51,010 nucleotides of DNA, taken from NCBI RefSeq assembly GCF_013093415.1, contig NZ_JABFBC010000007.1, positions 1 through 51,010 of the forward strand, read 5' to 3'. Source of the stretch: Halovulum dunhuangense (GTDB taxonomy: Bacteria; Pseudomonadota; Alphaproteobacteria; Rhodobacterales; Rhodobacteraceae). The position numbers and the translations under genes were made by a program. Shown one piece after another: positions 31,888 to 40,960 of this stretch. The first letter of the stretch is position 1; every line of letters begins with the position of its first letter. Below the pieces are notes generated by a model. It was given only the letters and a program-made list of their open reading frames with translations. It searched no databases and was not told where the DNA came from.

Positions 31888-33522
31888 ATGGACGCAGCGC
31901 TTCTTCGCCTTCTCGCAATGCGCATGCGCGGCGGGCTTCGCCTGCGCCTGATGCAGGTAATAAGCCTGCGCGGCGCGCTGTTCTTCCTTGTGCTCGGTGG
32001 GATCATCTGGCTGCTAATGGCAGCAGAGGGGCCGGCACCGAACGCGCAGTTGTTCGGTGTCGCAAAGCTCGATCCAAAGGCCATGCGCGCTCAAATAGAC
32101 ACATTCATGCCGCTCAGCCTGCTCGGGATGACGCTGCTGACGGTGCTGCTGACGACGGGGCCTTCGTTTCATTTTTCGCCGACCGAGATCAATTTTCTCT
32201 TTGTCGGACCGTTCAGCCGGCGCGACCTGATCATATACAAGTTCATCGCCTATGCGGCCGGCGCCGCCCTGAGCGCTGCACTCGTCGCACCCTTCGCGCA
32301 AGCGCAAACGGGGTCAGGCCTTTCTGCCTTTACCGCCACGCTTCTGACGCTCTTGTTTGTTCAGTTGAACAGCGCGGCGGCTGGCATGGCTTGGCAGGCG
32401 TTCGAAGGCAATCGGCTTGCGCGGATAAAGTGGCCCGCAACTGCGATGGTCGTCGTAATTGCGGTCGTTGCCTTGATCCACGCCTGGACCGTCCCCGACC
32501 GCACCGTCTTCGACCTTCTGTCGGACGCGCGCCACTCGCTGATCGGTACCATCATCCTGATGCCCTACATCGTTTTCACCGAACTCTTTCTGGCGAAAAA
32601 TCTTTTTCCGCATCTGGCCTTTTGGGCGACTATCGCGGTCCTCGTCAACGCCGCGCTGCTGTGGGCGGTGATCCTGCTAGACGGTCGCACGTCCGAGCGC
32701 TCGCTGAGCGAAAGCACCCGACTGAGCGACCGCTGGGAGCGTATGAAGCAGGGGGGGTCGTTCTGGGCCACCGAGCGCGTCGAGGTTCGCTCGATCCGAA
32801 CGGCCCCCACGCTGGGAGGCATGGGGCCGATCGCCTGGCGCCAAGCCATCAAGGCGGTCCGCAACTCGTCGAAGGTCATCGCCGTATTCATGGTCATCGC
32901 CGCCTGCGCGGCACCTCTTGCTTCAGTGGTCGGCATACCGCTCACGGATGACCGAGCCTTGGCGATTATCCTCTTCTTCTTCTTATTCATCCTTCCGCGC
33001 ACGTTGATATGCGACTTTCGCGGCGACCTCGGCCGGATGGAAACATACAAGATGCTGCCGATCGCACCGTGGCGCATCTGCGCCGGTCAACTCGTGGTTC
33101 AGGTGCTCCTGGCCTATGTCGTAGCGCTCATGATGATCGTCAGCGCGCTGACCTTCGAAGACAGTGTCACCGCCCCCATTGCCGTGGCGCTGGGAATGCT
33201 CGCGCTCCCGGTGACCCTCCTCATTTACGCGGTCGAGAACACGATTTTCTTGCTGTTCCCGGCAAAGCTCGTACCGATGGGGCGGGCGGACTTCGAATTC
33301 CTCGGTCGTGCTTTGATCGAATTCATAGTTAAGACGGTCATCATCCTCTTCGGCGTGTCGATGGCGCTTGGCGTTGGAGCCTTTGCGTTCATGACGCTAG
33401 GAACGACGTTGATCCTGGCGGGTGTGGCCAGTTGGTTAACACTGATGTCAATTGGGTTACTGGCAACGATCGTGATGCGATATGCGTTCAGACGGTTCGT
33501 GGTCGCAGAGGCTTTCGACTAG
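31888..33522 (+). CDS. ABC exporter permease (ABC_export-like)
   Basis: The 544-aa protein has about eleven to twelve hydrophobic helices in two halves with a hydrophilic middle (about 270-320). The segment Phe-Ser-Pro-Thr-Glu-Ile-Asn-Phe-Leu-Phe-Val-Gly-Pro-Phe-Ser-Arg-Arg matches putative ABC exporter permeases, where a similar motif lies after helix 2. It is paired with the upstream ATPase. No substrate-specific partner is nearby, so role (lipid, peptide or drug export) cannot be chosen. Confidence 0.82.
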   Translation: MDAALLRLLAMRMRGGLRLRLMQVISLRGALFFLVLGGIIWLLMAAEGPAPNAQLFGVAKLDPKAMRAQIDTFMPLSLLGMTLLTVLLTTGPSFHFSPTEINFLFVGPFSRRDLIIYKFIAYAAGAALSAALVAPFAQAQTGSGLSAFTATLLTLLFVQLNSAAAGMAWQAFEGNRLARIKWPATAMVVVIAVVALIHAWTVPDRTVFDLLSDARHSLIGTIILMPYIVFTELFLAKNLFPHLAFWATIAVLVNAALLWAVILLDGRTSERSLSESTRLSDRWERMKQGGSFWATERVEVRSIRTAPTLGGMGPIAWRQAIKAVRNSSKVIAVFMVIAACAAPLASVVGIPLTDDRALAIILFFFLFILPRTLICDFRGDLGRMETYKMLPIAPWRICAGQLVVQVLLAYVVALMMIVSALTFEDSVTAPIAVALGMLALPVTLLIYAVENTIFLLFPAKLVPMGRADFEFLGRALIEFIVKTVIILFGVSMALGVGAFAFMTLGTTLILAGVASWLTLMSIGLLATIVMRYAFRRFVVAEAFD

Positions 33523-33681
33523 GCCATCCGAAAGAAGCGCATCGAAAAGTAGCATCATGTCAAAATTGGCCAATGCCAAGTATTTCATGAGCGGGTGTAA
33601 CCTGAACGAGATGAGCTCGCGAGATCCGAGAAATTTCCATCACTGACTACTAAGGCCCTGTGTTGAGATGAGAAGTGTATT

Positions 33682-34812
33682 ATGAAAGGACGAGACCGAA
33701 ATGCCCCGTGCTGGTGCGGGTCTGGCAAGAAGTATAAGAAATGCCATCTTGGTCGGGTTGCGCAAGCGAAGGAAAATCCTTGGGCAGCTGTTGATGTAAT
33801 CCGAAAGGCTTTTTCTCAGAAGAAGTGTTGCGCGCGAGGCGTAGGCTTGGGTGATTGCGAGGGAAGTGTGATAAGAGCCCACACCGTCTCACGCGGTTCT
33901 AACCTCTCAAAAATAGCCAAACATGGACATGTCCTACAATATGCTGCGAACATTCCGGACATGAAAAAGAACGGCGGTAAGTTATCTTTGAAGAAGATCG
34001 GGATCAGGGATGCATCGGTCTTCCAAGGTTTTTGCAACAAGCATGACCGAGAGCTCTTCTCGTGCATCGAGAATGAAGCATTTGCCGGTCGTCCTGAACA
34101 ATGCCTAACTGTAGCATACCGCACAATGAGCCGGGAACTCTATGGGAAGGATGCCGGAAGTCACCTGCGTGAAACCCTGCGCAGCGCCGATAAAGGCTTT
34201 GGAACTTTCGAGCAGGTCATGCTGCAAAGGATGCTTGATAAAATCGACGTAAGCAACGAGGCTGCACGACGCGAGCTAAAGGCGACATATGATGTGTTGA
34301 CCAAAGCGGTGGTCGATTCACGGCCTGATGCACTCAGTTCCGTAGTCTTCGAATCTGCGGCGTCCCTGCCATTCATGTTTGCTGGAGCGTGGTCGCCTTT
34401 CACCGACCTCTATGGTGGGAAACTCCAAGATGGATACGTCGACGAGGTTCTGGACCAGGTATTTTTTTCCTCGTTCGCTGGCGAAGAAAGAGCGATGATC
34501 TGTGTCTCTTGGATTAGTCGCGACGGCGCTCCTGGGAAGGTTATTGCTGAGCAACTTTGGGCACTGGCGGAAGAGGAACGGGCATCAGCGTGCCTCCAGT
34601 TGGTGGTGAAGCATGTTGAGAACGTTTTTTTCAATCCGGACTGGTTTGAAGCTTTGGATGGAGAGCATACTGAACACCTAAACCGCCTTGCAGGCGACGG
34701 CCTTGATCAGATGGGTAGCGTTCCGAGAATGCCTATTCGCTTGGATTTGGACTTTCAGATGCCACTGTGTGAAAATTCGTTTCGCGTTGGACAACACAGC
34801 ACCCCGCCATAG
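33682..34812 (+). CDS. SEC-C motif protein with putative Cys/His (HNH-like) domain
   Basis: The 376-aa protein opens with a SEC-C zinc motif: Pro-Cys-Trp-Cys-Gly-Ser-Gly-Lys-Lys-Tyr-Lys-Lys-Cys-His (residues 9-22). A second Cys/His set follows: Cys-Cys at about 49-50, Asp-Cys-Glu-Gly-Ser with Ile-Arg-Ala-His-Thr-Val-Ser-Arg, Gly-His-Val-Leu, and Phe-Cys-Asn-Lys-His-Asp, which looks like a treble-clef or HNH-like fold. The rest is helical and unassigned. The base composition is visibly less GC-rich than its neighbours, suggesting acquisition. It lies between the ABC genes and an IS21 element. Nuclease or nucleic-acid-binding function is a guess. Confidence 0.7.
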   Translation: MKGRDRNAPCWCGSGKKYKKCHLGRVAQAKENPWAAVDVIRKAFSQKKCCARGVGLGDCEGSVIRAHTVSRGSNLSKIAKHGHVLQYAANIPDMKKNGGKLSLKKIGIRDASVFQGFCNKHDRELFSCIENEAFAGRPEQCLTVAYRTMSRELYGKDAGSHLRETLRSADKGFGTFEQVMLQRMLDKIDVSNEAARRELKATYDVLTKAVVDSRPDALSSVVFESAASLPFMFAGAWSPFTDLYGGKLQDGYVDEVLDQVFFSSFAGEERAMICVSWISRDGAPGKVIAEQLWALAEEERASACLQLVVKHVENVFFNPDWFEALDGEHTEHLNRLAGDGLDQMGSVPRMPIRLDLDFQMPLCENSFRVGQHSTPP

Positions 34813-34963
34813 TGCCGATGATAGCTTTCACAAGAGAATTCAGCCCGAGGCTGTGAACAGGCGTGCAATTTTGACCCCGTAGCGGGGTGATCGGCGTCCA
34901 AAAATGCCCCCCTTACACTGATGTGGATGATGCCCCCGAGGTCATCGGGGAGCACAGTGTGGG

Positions 34964-36532
34964 ATGTTGGTCGTGGAGACGATAGCGAAGATCCGGCGGG
35001 CGTATTTTCAGGACAAGAAGTCGATCAAGCAGATCTGCCGGGAGCTGCGGGTATCGCGGAACACGGTGCGCAAGGTGATCCGGTCCGGTGCGACGGAACT
35101 CACCTACGAGCGGACCATTCAGCCGTTGCCGAAGATCGGGCCCTGGAAAGACATGCTCGACGAGATGCTGGCGGTGAACGCGCGGAAGCCCAAGCGCGAG
35201 CGACTGACCCGCATCCGCATCTTCGAGGAACTCCGGGTTCGAGGATATGATGGTGGCTATGATGCGGTCCGGCGATACGCGGCGACGTGGTCCAAGGAGG
35301 AAGAGGAGGCGTCTGCCGCCGCCTATGTGCCGCTGAGCTTCGATCCGGGAGAGGCCTACCAGTTCGACTGGAGCCACGAGATCGTAGTGATCGACGGCGC
35401 GACGACCACGGTAAAGGTGGCGCACGTCCGCCTCTGCCACAGCCGGATGCTGTTCGTGCGGGCCTATCCGCGCGAGACGCAGGAGATGGTGTTTGATGCG
35501 CACGATAAGGCCTTCGCCTTCTTCGGTGGAGCCTGCGCGCGGGGCATCTACGACAACATGAAGACCGCAGTAGACACGATCTTCGTCGGCCGCGACCGCG
35601 CCTACAACCGCCGGTTCCAGCAGATGTGCGGGCATTACCTTGTCGATCCCGTCGCCTGCACCCCGGCATCCGGCTGGGAGAAGGGACAGGTCGAGAACCA
35701 GGTTGGCGTTGTCCGACGGCGGTTCTTCGTGCCCCGGCCGAAGTTCAAGAGCTACGCCGAGCTCAACGCCTGGCTCGAGGATCGCTGCGTTGCCTGGGCC
35801 AAGGCCAGTCCGCATCAGGAGCTTCGGGATCGAACGATCTGGGAGGTGTTCCAGGAAGAGCGCGCGAGTCTTGTGCCCTACGTCGGCCCGTTCGACGGCT
35901 TCCATGCCGTGCCGGCGTCGGTCTCGAAGACCTGTCTCGTCCGGTTCGACAAGAACCGCTACTCCGTGGATGGCCGCGCCGTTGGTCGACCTGTCGAGAT
36001 CCGTGCCTATGCCGAGCGGGTCGAGTTCTGGCAGGACGGCAAGATCGTGGGGCAGCACGCCCGAGCCTTCGGGCGCGACAAGGCCATCTACGACCCGTTG
36101 CACTACATTCCGGTTCTGGCTCGCAAGCCCGGTGCCCTCCAGAATGGCGCGCCCTTCAAGGACTGGGACCTGCCGCCATCGATCAGGCGCGTGCAGCGCA
36201 AGCTTGGCAAGGTCCCGAACGGCGACCGACAGATGGTCCAGATCCTGAGCATGATCCCAATCGATGGACTGGATGCGGTGGACGCTGCCTGTGCCGAGGC
36301 CCTGAACGAAGGGGTTCCCGCGGCCTCGGTCGTCATCAACATCCTGGCCCGACATCGGGAGCCGACCCCGCCACTGACCATCGATACGCCGGCCGCATTG
36401 CGACTGACCTGCGAGCCCGTGGCCGATTGCAAACGCTACGACAGCCTCAGGAGACCCAACCATGGAAAGATCACAGGTGCTGGACGCGATGAGCCAGCTG
36501 AAGCTCTACGGCATGAAGGCCGCCTACGATGA
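34964..36532 (+). CDS. istA: IS21-family transposase IstA
   Basis: The 522-aa protein has an N-terminal helix-turn-helix ([16 protein letters not shown]) and an rve core. Catalytic candidates are Asp in Phe-Asp-Trp-Ser-His, Asp in Tyr-Asp-Asn-Met-Lys-Thr and Glu in Gly-Gln-Val-Glu-Asn-Gln. A C-terminal Mu-type beta domain follows. It overlaps istB by 71 bases. All catalytic residues are present, so the element may be active. Confidence 0.95.
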   Translation: MLVVETIAKIRRAYFQDKKSIKQICRELRVSRNTVRKVIRSGATELTYERTIQPLPKIGPWKDMLDEMLAVNARKPKRERLTRIRIFEELRVRGYDGGYDAVRRYAATWSKEEEEASAAAYVPLSFDPGEAYQFDWSHEIVVIDGATTTVKVAHVRLCHSRMLFVRAYPRETQEMVFDAHDKAFAFFGGACARGIYDNMKTAVDTIFVGRDRAYNRRFQQMCGHYLVDPVACTPASGWEKGQVENQVGVVRRRFFVPRPKFKSYAELNAWLEDRCVAWAKASPHQELRDRTIWEVFQEERASLVPYVGPFDGFHAVPASVSKTCLVRFDKNRYSVDGRAVGRPVEIRAYAERVEFWQDGKIVGQHARAFGRDKAIYDPLHYIPVLARKPGALQNGAPFKDWDLPPSIRRVQRKLGKVPNGDRQMVQILSMIPIDGLDAVDAACAEALNEGVPAASVVINILARHREPTPPLTIDTPAALRLTCEPVADCKRYDSLRRPNHGKITGAGRDEPAEALRHEGRLR

Positions 36533-37190
36533 GATCATCACCACGGCGGTAAAGCGTCAGCACGAACCGCAACAGATCGTCGGCGACCTGCTGAACGCCG
36601 AGATCAGCGAGAAGCAGGCGCGCTCGATCAAATACCAGATGACGATCGCAAAGCTGCCGCTGGCGAAAGAGATCGACGAGTTCAGCTTCGAGGAAACGCC
36701 GGTCAACGAGACGCTGGTGCGCGATCTGGCCGCCAGGGAGTTCCTTGGGCATCAGCGTAACGTCGTCCTCATCGGCGGCACTGGGACCGGCAAATCCCAC
36801 CTTGCCGTCAGCATCGCCCGGGCCTGCATCCGGCGCGGCAAGCGAGGGCGCTTCTTCAACGTCGTGGACCTGGTGAACAAGCTCGATGCCGAAGCCCGTG
36901 CCGATCGACAGGGGCGCACCGCAGACCTGCTGTGCCGCCTCGACTTCCTGATCCTCGACGAACTCGGCTATCTCCCCTTCGCTCAGACCGGCGGCCAACT
37001 GCTGTTCCATCTCATCAGCCGACTCTATGAGCGCACCTCGATCATCGTGACGACCAATCTCGACTTCGGGGAATGGCCTTCGGTCTTCGGCGACGCGAAG
37101 ATGACCACTGCGCTGCTCGACCGCCTGACCCATCACTGTGACATCGTCGAAACCGGCAACGAGAGCTGGCGCTTCAAGACCCGAGAATGA
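36462..37190 (+). CDS. istB: IS21-family ATPase IstB
   Basis: The 242-aa AAA+ helper has Walker A Gly-Gly-Thr-Gly-Thr-Gly-Lys-Ser-His, Walker B [10 protein letters not shown] and sensor Ile-Val-Thr-Thr-Asn-Leu, as in the DnaC-like IstB family that selects target DNA for IstA. Start ATG 36462 lies inside the 3' end of istA behind AGGAGACC. Confidence 0.95.
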   Translation: MERSQVLDAMSQLKLYGMKAAYDEIITTAVKRQHEPQQIVGDLLNAEISEKQARSIKYQMTIAKLPLAKEIDEFSFEETPVNETLVRDLAAREFLGHQRNVVLIGGTGTGKSHLAVSIARACIRRGKRGRFFNVVDLVNKLDAEARADRQGRTADLLCRLDFLILDELGYLPFAQTGGQLLFHLISRLYERTSIIVTTNLDFGEWPSVFGDAKMTTALLDRLTHHCDIVETGNESWRFKTRE

Positions 37191-37319
37191 CCGACACCCA
37201 CGCTGGCCCGATACGGCTGCGCTGTATGGGGGCTACACCGCATCGGGCCAGCTACCGTGCGCCCCAAGGGGGTCATTTTTGGACGCCGATAGGGGGTCAA
37301 GATTGCGTGCCGATTGACA

Positions 37320-37920
37320 CTTCTCCTCGCGGTAGAGCCGCCTGAGCTTCTTGAGGTTCATCACGATCCCCTGCCGCTCCAGCATGACGTGGATGCGCCT
37401 GTAGCCGAAACGGCGTCGCTCGGCCGCAACAGCCTTCATAGCCTTCCTTACCTCGGCATCGTCAGGGCGGACGCTGCGATAGCGCACGCTCGACCGATCC
37501 ACAGCCAGGGCCTGGCACGCCCGGCGCTGGCTCACTCCGTGGACCGCCACGACATGCGCCACCGCCTCCCGCTTCACACCGGGCGCTACCATTCTTTGCC
37601 GCGACATCCTTCAGGATGGCGTTGTCGAGCATCGCCTCGGCCAAGAGCTTCTTGAGTTTGCCGTTCTCCTCCTCGAGCGTCCTCAGCCGCCGGGCATCCG
37701 AAACTTCGAGCCCGCCATACTTCGCCTTGTACTTGTACAAGGTCGCAGAACTCACACCGTGCTTGCGGCAGACATCAGCCGTGGGCATCCCGGCCTCCTG
37801 CTCCTTCAGCATCGCGATGATCTGCTCCTCGCTGAACATTGACCGCTTCATCGTCCGTCTCGTCGTTTGGAGCGGATCCTACCTCAAACTAGAAGAAGAT
37901 GCGGGGCTCAGGTCAGTCGG
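37320..37920 (-). pseudogene. truncated IS3-family element (orfA and 5' part of orfB)
   Basis: orfA begins at ATG 37851 (Met-Phe-Ser-Glu-Glu-Gln-Ile-Ile-Ala-Met-Leu-Lys-Glu-Gln) with the usual helix-turn-helix and leucine zipper. It ends near Lys-Asp-Val-Ala-Ala-Lys, where orfB starts in the other phase. orfB reads through Arg-Arg-Phe-Gly-Tyr-Arg-Arg-Ile-His and stops being homologous at Leu-Tyr-Arg-Glu-Glu-Lys, exactly at the IS21 end. The outer end is near 37920 (TGACCTGAGCCCCGC read inward). The DDE domain is lost. Confidence 0.85.
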
Positions 37921-38311
37921 CCCAAACAACCCGCCGACTTCCCGAGTAACAGGAAACAAGGTGAGGCTCAGGTCAGATGCCATGGGATTATAAGGCGGGA
38001 TCGGCACCACTAGGCTTATAGCATGCGTTTTCTTGCCCCCGCCTCCCTTTTCGATTTGCTGACCGTCATGACCTACCCTACTCTGTCCGCAGATCTCCGA
38101 GATAGTGCAGGCCGCATGATTGGAACTAGAACACGAGTTCAGGGCAGGCGCCCGGGCAAGCTAGGGCGCCAACCCGCATGTTTCACCGCGGCAGCGGCAC
38201 CCGCCACATGCAGATGTAAACTAGCAATGCCGCCAGGTGGTAAAGTGGAATAACGTGGAGCCGGAGAGAGAAGGCAGATGCTCTATCGGGAGACTTAAGT
38301 TTAGCTCAAGA
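37921..38311. other. intergenic region with a repeated IS end
   Basis: GGCTCAGGTCAG at 37910-37921 recurs at 37964-37975, so a second copy of the IS3 end lies 54 bases away. Beyond that I see no gene up to the sulfotransferase pseudogene. Confidence 0.4.
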
Positions 38312-39025
38312 TTACAATTGCGAACTTAACCAGTTTTCGCACATATCATAGAAACAAATATCCTGACAGTACCAGCACCTTAGATTGTCAATTGCCTTCT
38401 CGGTAAGTTTTGGAGACTCGCTATATGAACCGACATGAGCGCGGACGGGATCTGTTTCAATCTCTATCCGGTTTTTCAGGTGATGAAGGCCAGCTTTGTC
38501 TAGAAATTGGTAAAAATCTTCTTCAAATTTCTCTTGTCTAATGATCCATACTGGTGGGCGCACTTGAAGAAAAGAGCCTCTGTTATAGAACCAATCCACT
38601 TGATTTTGGGCCGTATGGCGTATCGACTTGATCGCGGCTACTGCATCACGGCCCCGAGCGCTGCTTTCAAATAGAGCTTCAGCCAAGTCATTGGCCTCTG
38701 GAAATATTGTGAAGGCATATTTGTCATACTCTGACCATTTGCTTGTCAAGCGAGGCCTTCCCATTCTCTTTCGAGAATAGAATCCACTATAGAATCGATC
38801 TATAGGACTCCTTATACTAAAGAAATATCTTGCATTACTCGGTATATTTCTAAGAAATACATCATGCTAGTGTTTAACCATAAGCCTCTTGCCCTCAATT
38901 TGATTTATCTGCCTAGACAGTAGCGCTATCTGGGACCCGGCACATTTGCCTATGTGTAGAAAATGGATTGGGTCAGCCGAACGGCGGCGCTTGAAGATCT
39001 TCACACCAAACATTTTCTCCAGCAT
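38312..39025 (-). pseudogene. sulfotransferase-like gene with one in-frame TAG
   Basis: The frame runs from ATG 39025 to 38312 (238 codons) with a single TAG at 38869-38867 (codon 53). Before it the translation has Phe-Leu-His-Ile-Gly-Lys-Cys-Ala-Gly-Ser, the PAPS 5'-phosphosulfate loop. After it come Tyr-Phe-Phe-Ser-Ile-Arg-Ser-Pro-Ile-Asp-Arg-Phe-Tyr-Ser-Gly-Phe, the 3'-phosphate motif, and an acceptor-domain tail ending Trp-Tyr-Cys-Gln-Asp and Glu-Asn-Trp-Leu. Both halves are in the same frame, so only one point mutation separates it from an intact enzyme. It is much more AT-rich than its surroundings. An internal start at ATG 38764 would give a 150-aa remnant without the PAPS site. Confidence 0.8.
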
Positions 39026-39112
39026 TTGATACTACCCACTCAAGCTCTGACTAAGATCTAAGGGTAAATTATACACTATGAATTTTGAAAGTATAAGGCG
39101 GGAATTACGCCC

Positions 39113-39129
39113 GTTAACCTTCTGTTAAC
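39113..39129. promoter_or_regulatory. paired GTTAAC sites upstream of the XRE-integrase operon
   Basis: GTTAAC at 39113-39118 and at 39124-39129 are perfect palindromes whose starts are 11 bases apart, about one helical turn, and lie 45 bases before the XRE start. They are a plausible operator for that regulator. Confidence 0.45.
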
Positions 39130-39173
39130 CCATCGTCAAGCATGCTGTTTCGGGGTAACAGCGAGGTGCGTCC

Positions 39174-39416
39174 GTGCAAGTTTTTGGTAAGAGGCAAGAG
39201 TTCTTCCTTGACGACGCTTCGATCGGAAGAACGATCCGCCTGCACCGAAGGCGCAAAAACCTTTGCATCGATGAAGTAGCGAAAAAGGCAGAGATCCCTG
39301 CCCGATTGCTGGCCGCCTACGAACAGGGCTCCGCTAGGGTCCGTGTCGACAGGATCGACGCGATTGCGGATGCACTGGGAGTTACTCCGCGATCACTACT
39401 GATCCGAAGCGTCTGA
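39174..39416 (+). CDS. XRE-family helix-turn-helix protein
   Basis: The 80-aa protein is essentially one Cro/C1-type domain: Ile-Gly-Arg-Thr-Ile-Arg-Leu-His-Arg-Arg, Ile-Asp-Glu-Val-Ala-Lys-Lys-Ala-Glu-Ile-Pro, Leu-Leu-Ala-Ala-Tyr-Glu-Gln-Gly-Ser and Ile-Ala-Asp-Ala-Leu-Gly-Val. The start is GTG at 39174. Its stop lies one base before the ATG of the integrase, so the two are translated together. It probably controls the integrase and may act as a directionality factor. Confidence 0.78.
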   Translation: MQVFGKRQEFFLDDASIGRTIRLHRRRKNLCIDEVAKKAEIPARLLAAYEQGSARVRVDRIDAIADALGVTPRSLLIRSV

Positions 39417-39417
39417 A

Positions 39418-40884
39418 ATGAAGACGCTCCGCATTTACGATCTTTCCACCGATGAAAAGCGCCGTAGCCATCCGCCCCGCGAAGCGCCGTATTGGCATCC
39501 TCTCAAGGTCAACCGCGGTATCGGCATGCGTCGTCCGGAGCTGGACAAGGCTTACTGGGTGGCGCGCTACCGCCTGCCGAACGGCGACTACAAGCGGTTC
39601 CCTCTGGGTCCGGTCGCAGGCTTCTCAAATGCCGGAACCGGTGGCCTGTGCTATGAGCAAGCTCTTGAAAAGGCGCTTGCGGCACTGAGTGACCCTGCGA
39701 TCGTCTCGATAGCGGCAGAGGCCCGCGACCTCGAGAGACGCTTTGATCTCTTATACTGTCCGTGGGGTAACGTTTACACCGTAGGCCATGCGCTGGCCGA
39801 TTATGCGGAATGGGTGAGGATCGCTTGCGCGTGGTCCCACTACCTCGGCGTTCGAACCCGCTGTAATTATTATCTCCTACCGCATCTGGGCCAGCTACCC
39901 GCAGCGGAAATGACGCGCGAACGGCTCAGGGAATTCATCGAGGCGTTCTTCGAGGTACCTGCAGCGAACGGCTCTGTCCCGCCGAAAACCCGGGTATCAC
40001 TGGCGGACCTGGACGAAGTCACCCTGTCAAAACGCAAGCGTACCCTGAACATGTTGATCGGGCTCTTGCGAAGCGCTCTACGGATGGCTTGGGAGGACGG
40101 AAAGATCGACGATGAGCGGGCTTGGCGAGGTTTACGCTTCGTGCCCTATGTGAAGCGTCGCCGCTTGCTCTACCTGACCCGTCCCGAAGTCAGGGCCCTG
40201 ATAGACGCCTGCGATCCGAGCCTCGCCAACCTGGTTCGTGGAGCGCTCTACACCGGCTGCAGAGCCTCCGAGCTCCTGAAGATACAGGTCAAGGATGTCG
40301 CGAAAGACGGCTTCGGGATCTACGTCTGCCCGGTGAAGACGTACAGGCCCCGCTTCGTTTTCCTGTCGGAAGACGGGATGGGTTTCTTCCTCGACCTGAT
40401 CGAGGGAAAGCGGGAGGAGGAGTTCGTTTTCGACACCACCACCGGACGAAGCTACTCGGCTCAGTTCGCCGGACGCTTCAAGCGGGCGGTTGCGCGCGCA
40501 AATCTCGCGGATGACTTCACCTTTCATGGTCTGCGTCACACCTATGCCAGCCGCCTCGTCGAAGCTGGAGTTGCCATGGGTGTCGTAGCGGAGCAGCTCG
40601 GACACAACGGCCCGGAAACAGTGATGATGACATACAGCCACTTCGCGCCGCAGCTGCGGGAGAGTGCCGTGCGGTCTTATTTCGAGCCTATCGAGACCAG
40701 GGCCGCAGAGGGCAAGCAGAGTGCAGGCAGGTCAGTGGCTGCACGCTTTGCCGAACGGCATGGAAAGGAGCCGCGGGACTACGATCGGTTCTGGACGGAT
40801 CCGAATGCGCGCCGCATCAATTTCATCAGAGGCGATGTCGAGGTGGCGCGATATTTCGCCAGAAAGCGTGGAAATATGGAGTGA
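39418..40884 (+). CDS. tyrosine recombinase (second integrase)
   Basis: The 488-aa protein has a long N-terminal part (residues 1-120) resembling an integrase arm-binding domain (Tyr-Trp-Val-Ala-Arg-Tyr-Arg-Leu-Pro-Asn-Gly), a core-binding domain at about 125-235, and a catalytic domain with Arg282 (Thr-Gly-Cys-Arg-Ala-Ser-Glu-Leu), His370-Gly-Leu-Arg373-His, Leu-Gly-His and Tyr406 (Met-Thr-Tyr-Ser-His-Phe). A C-terminal tail of about 75 residues is unusual and basic (Pro-Asn-Ala-Arg-Arg-Ile-Asn-Phe). It differs clearly from the integrase at 25.6 kb, so a second element or island is present. Confidence 0.92.
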   Translation: MKTLRIYDLSTDEKRRSHPPREAPYWHPLKVNRGIGMRRPELDKAYWVARYRLPNGDYKRFPLGPVAGFSNAGTGGLCYEQALEKALAALSDPAIVSIAAEARDLERRFDLLYCPWGNVYTVGHALADYAEWVRIACAWSHYLGVRTRCNYYLLPHLGQLPAAEMTRERLREFIEAFFEVPAANGSVPPKTRVSLADLDEVTLSKRKRTLNMLIGLLRSALRMAWEDGKIDDERAWRGLRFVPYVKRRRLLYLTRPEVRALIDACDPSLANLVRGALYTGCRASELLKIQVKDVAKDGFGIYVCPVKTYRPRFVFLSEDGMGFFLDLIEGKREEEFVFDTTTGRSYSAQFAGRFKRAVARANLADDFTFHGLRHTYASRLVEAGVAMGVVAEQLGHNGPETVMMTYSHFAPQLRESAVRSYFEPIETRAAEGKQSAGRSVAARFAERHGKEPRDYDRFWTDPNARRINFIRGDVEVARYFARKRGNME

Positions 40885-40960
40885 AGGCGATCACCGCTGC
40901 TGCACTGCTGATGTCCCACGTCACCAAATTCTCGCACACGTCGCAGTCAGTCTATCAACA

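Larger units (their letters stand above)
34852..37319 (+). mobile_element. IS21-family insertion sequence, complete
   Basis: istA and istB are enclosed by long inverted ends. The right end, read inward, is TGTCAATCGGCACGCAATCT then TGACCCC; the left is TGTGAACAGGCGTGCAATTT then TGACCCC. Inside both, GGCGTCCAAAAATG recurs next to CCCCCTT. No flanking duplication is evident. The right end abuts a truncated IS3 copy whose remaining orfB part is missing, so IS21 insertion was followed by deletion or it joined two fragments. Confidence 0.88.

Noticed and set aside
34913-36463. 516-codon frame opposite istA
   Set aside because: Shadow of the IS21 transposase gene.
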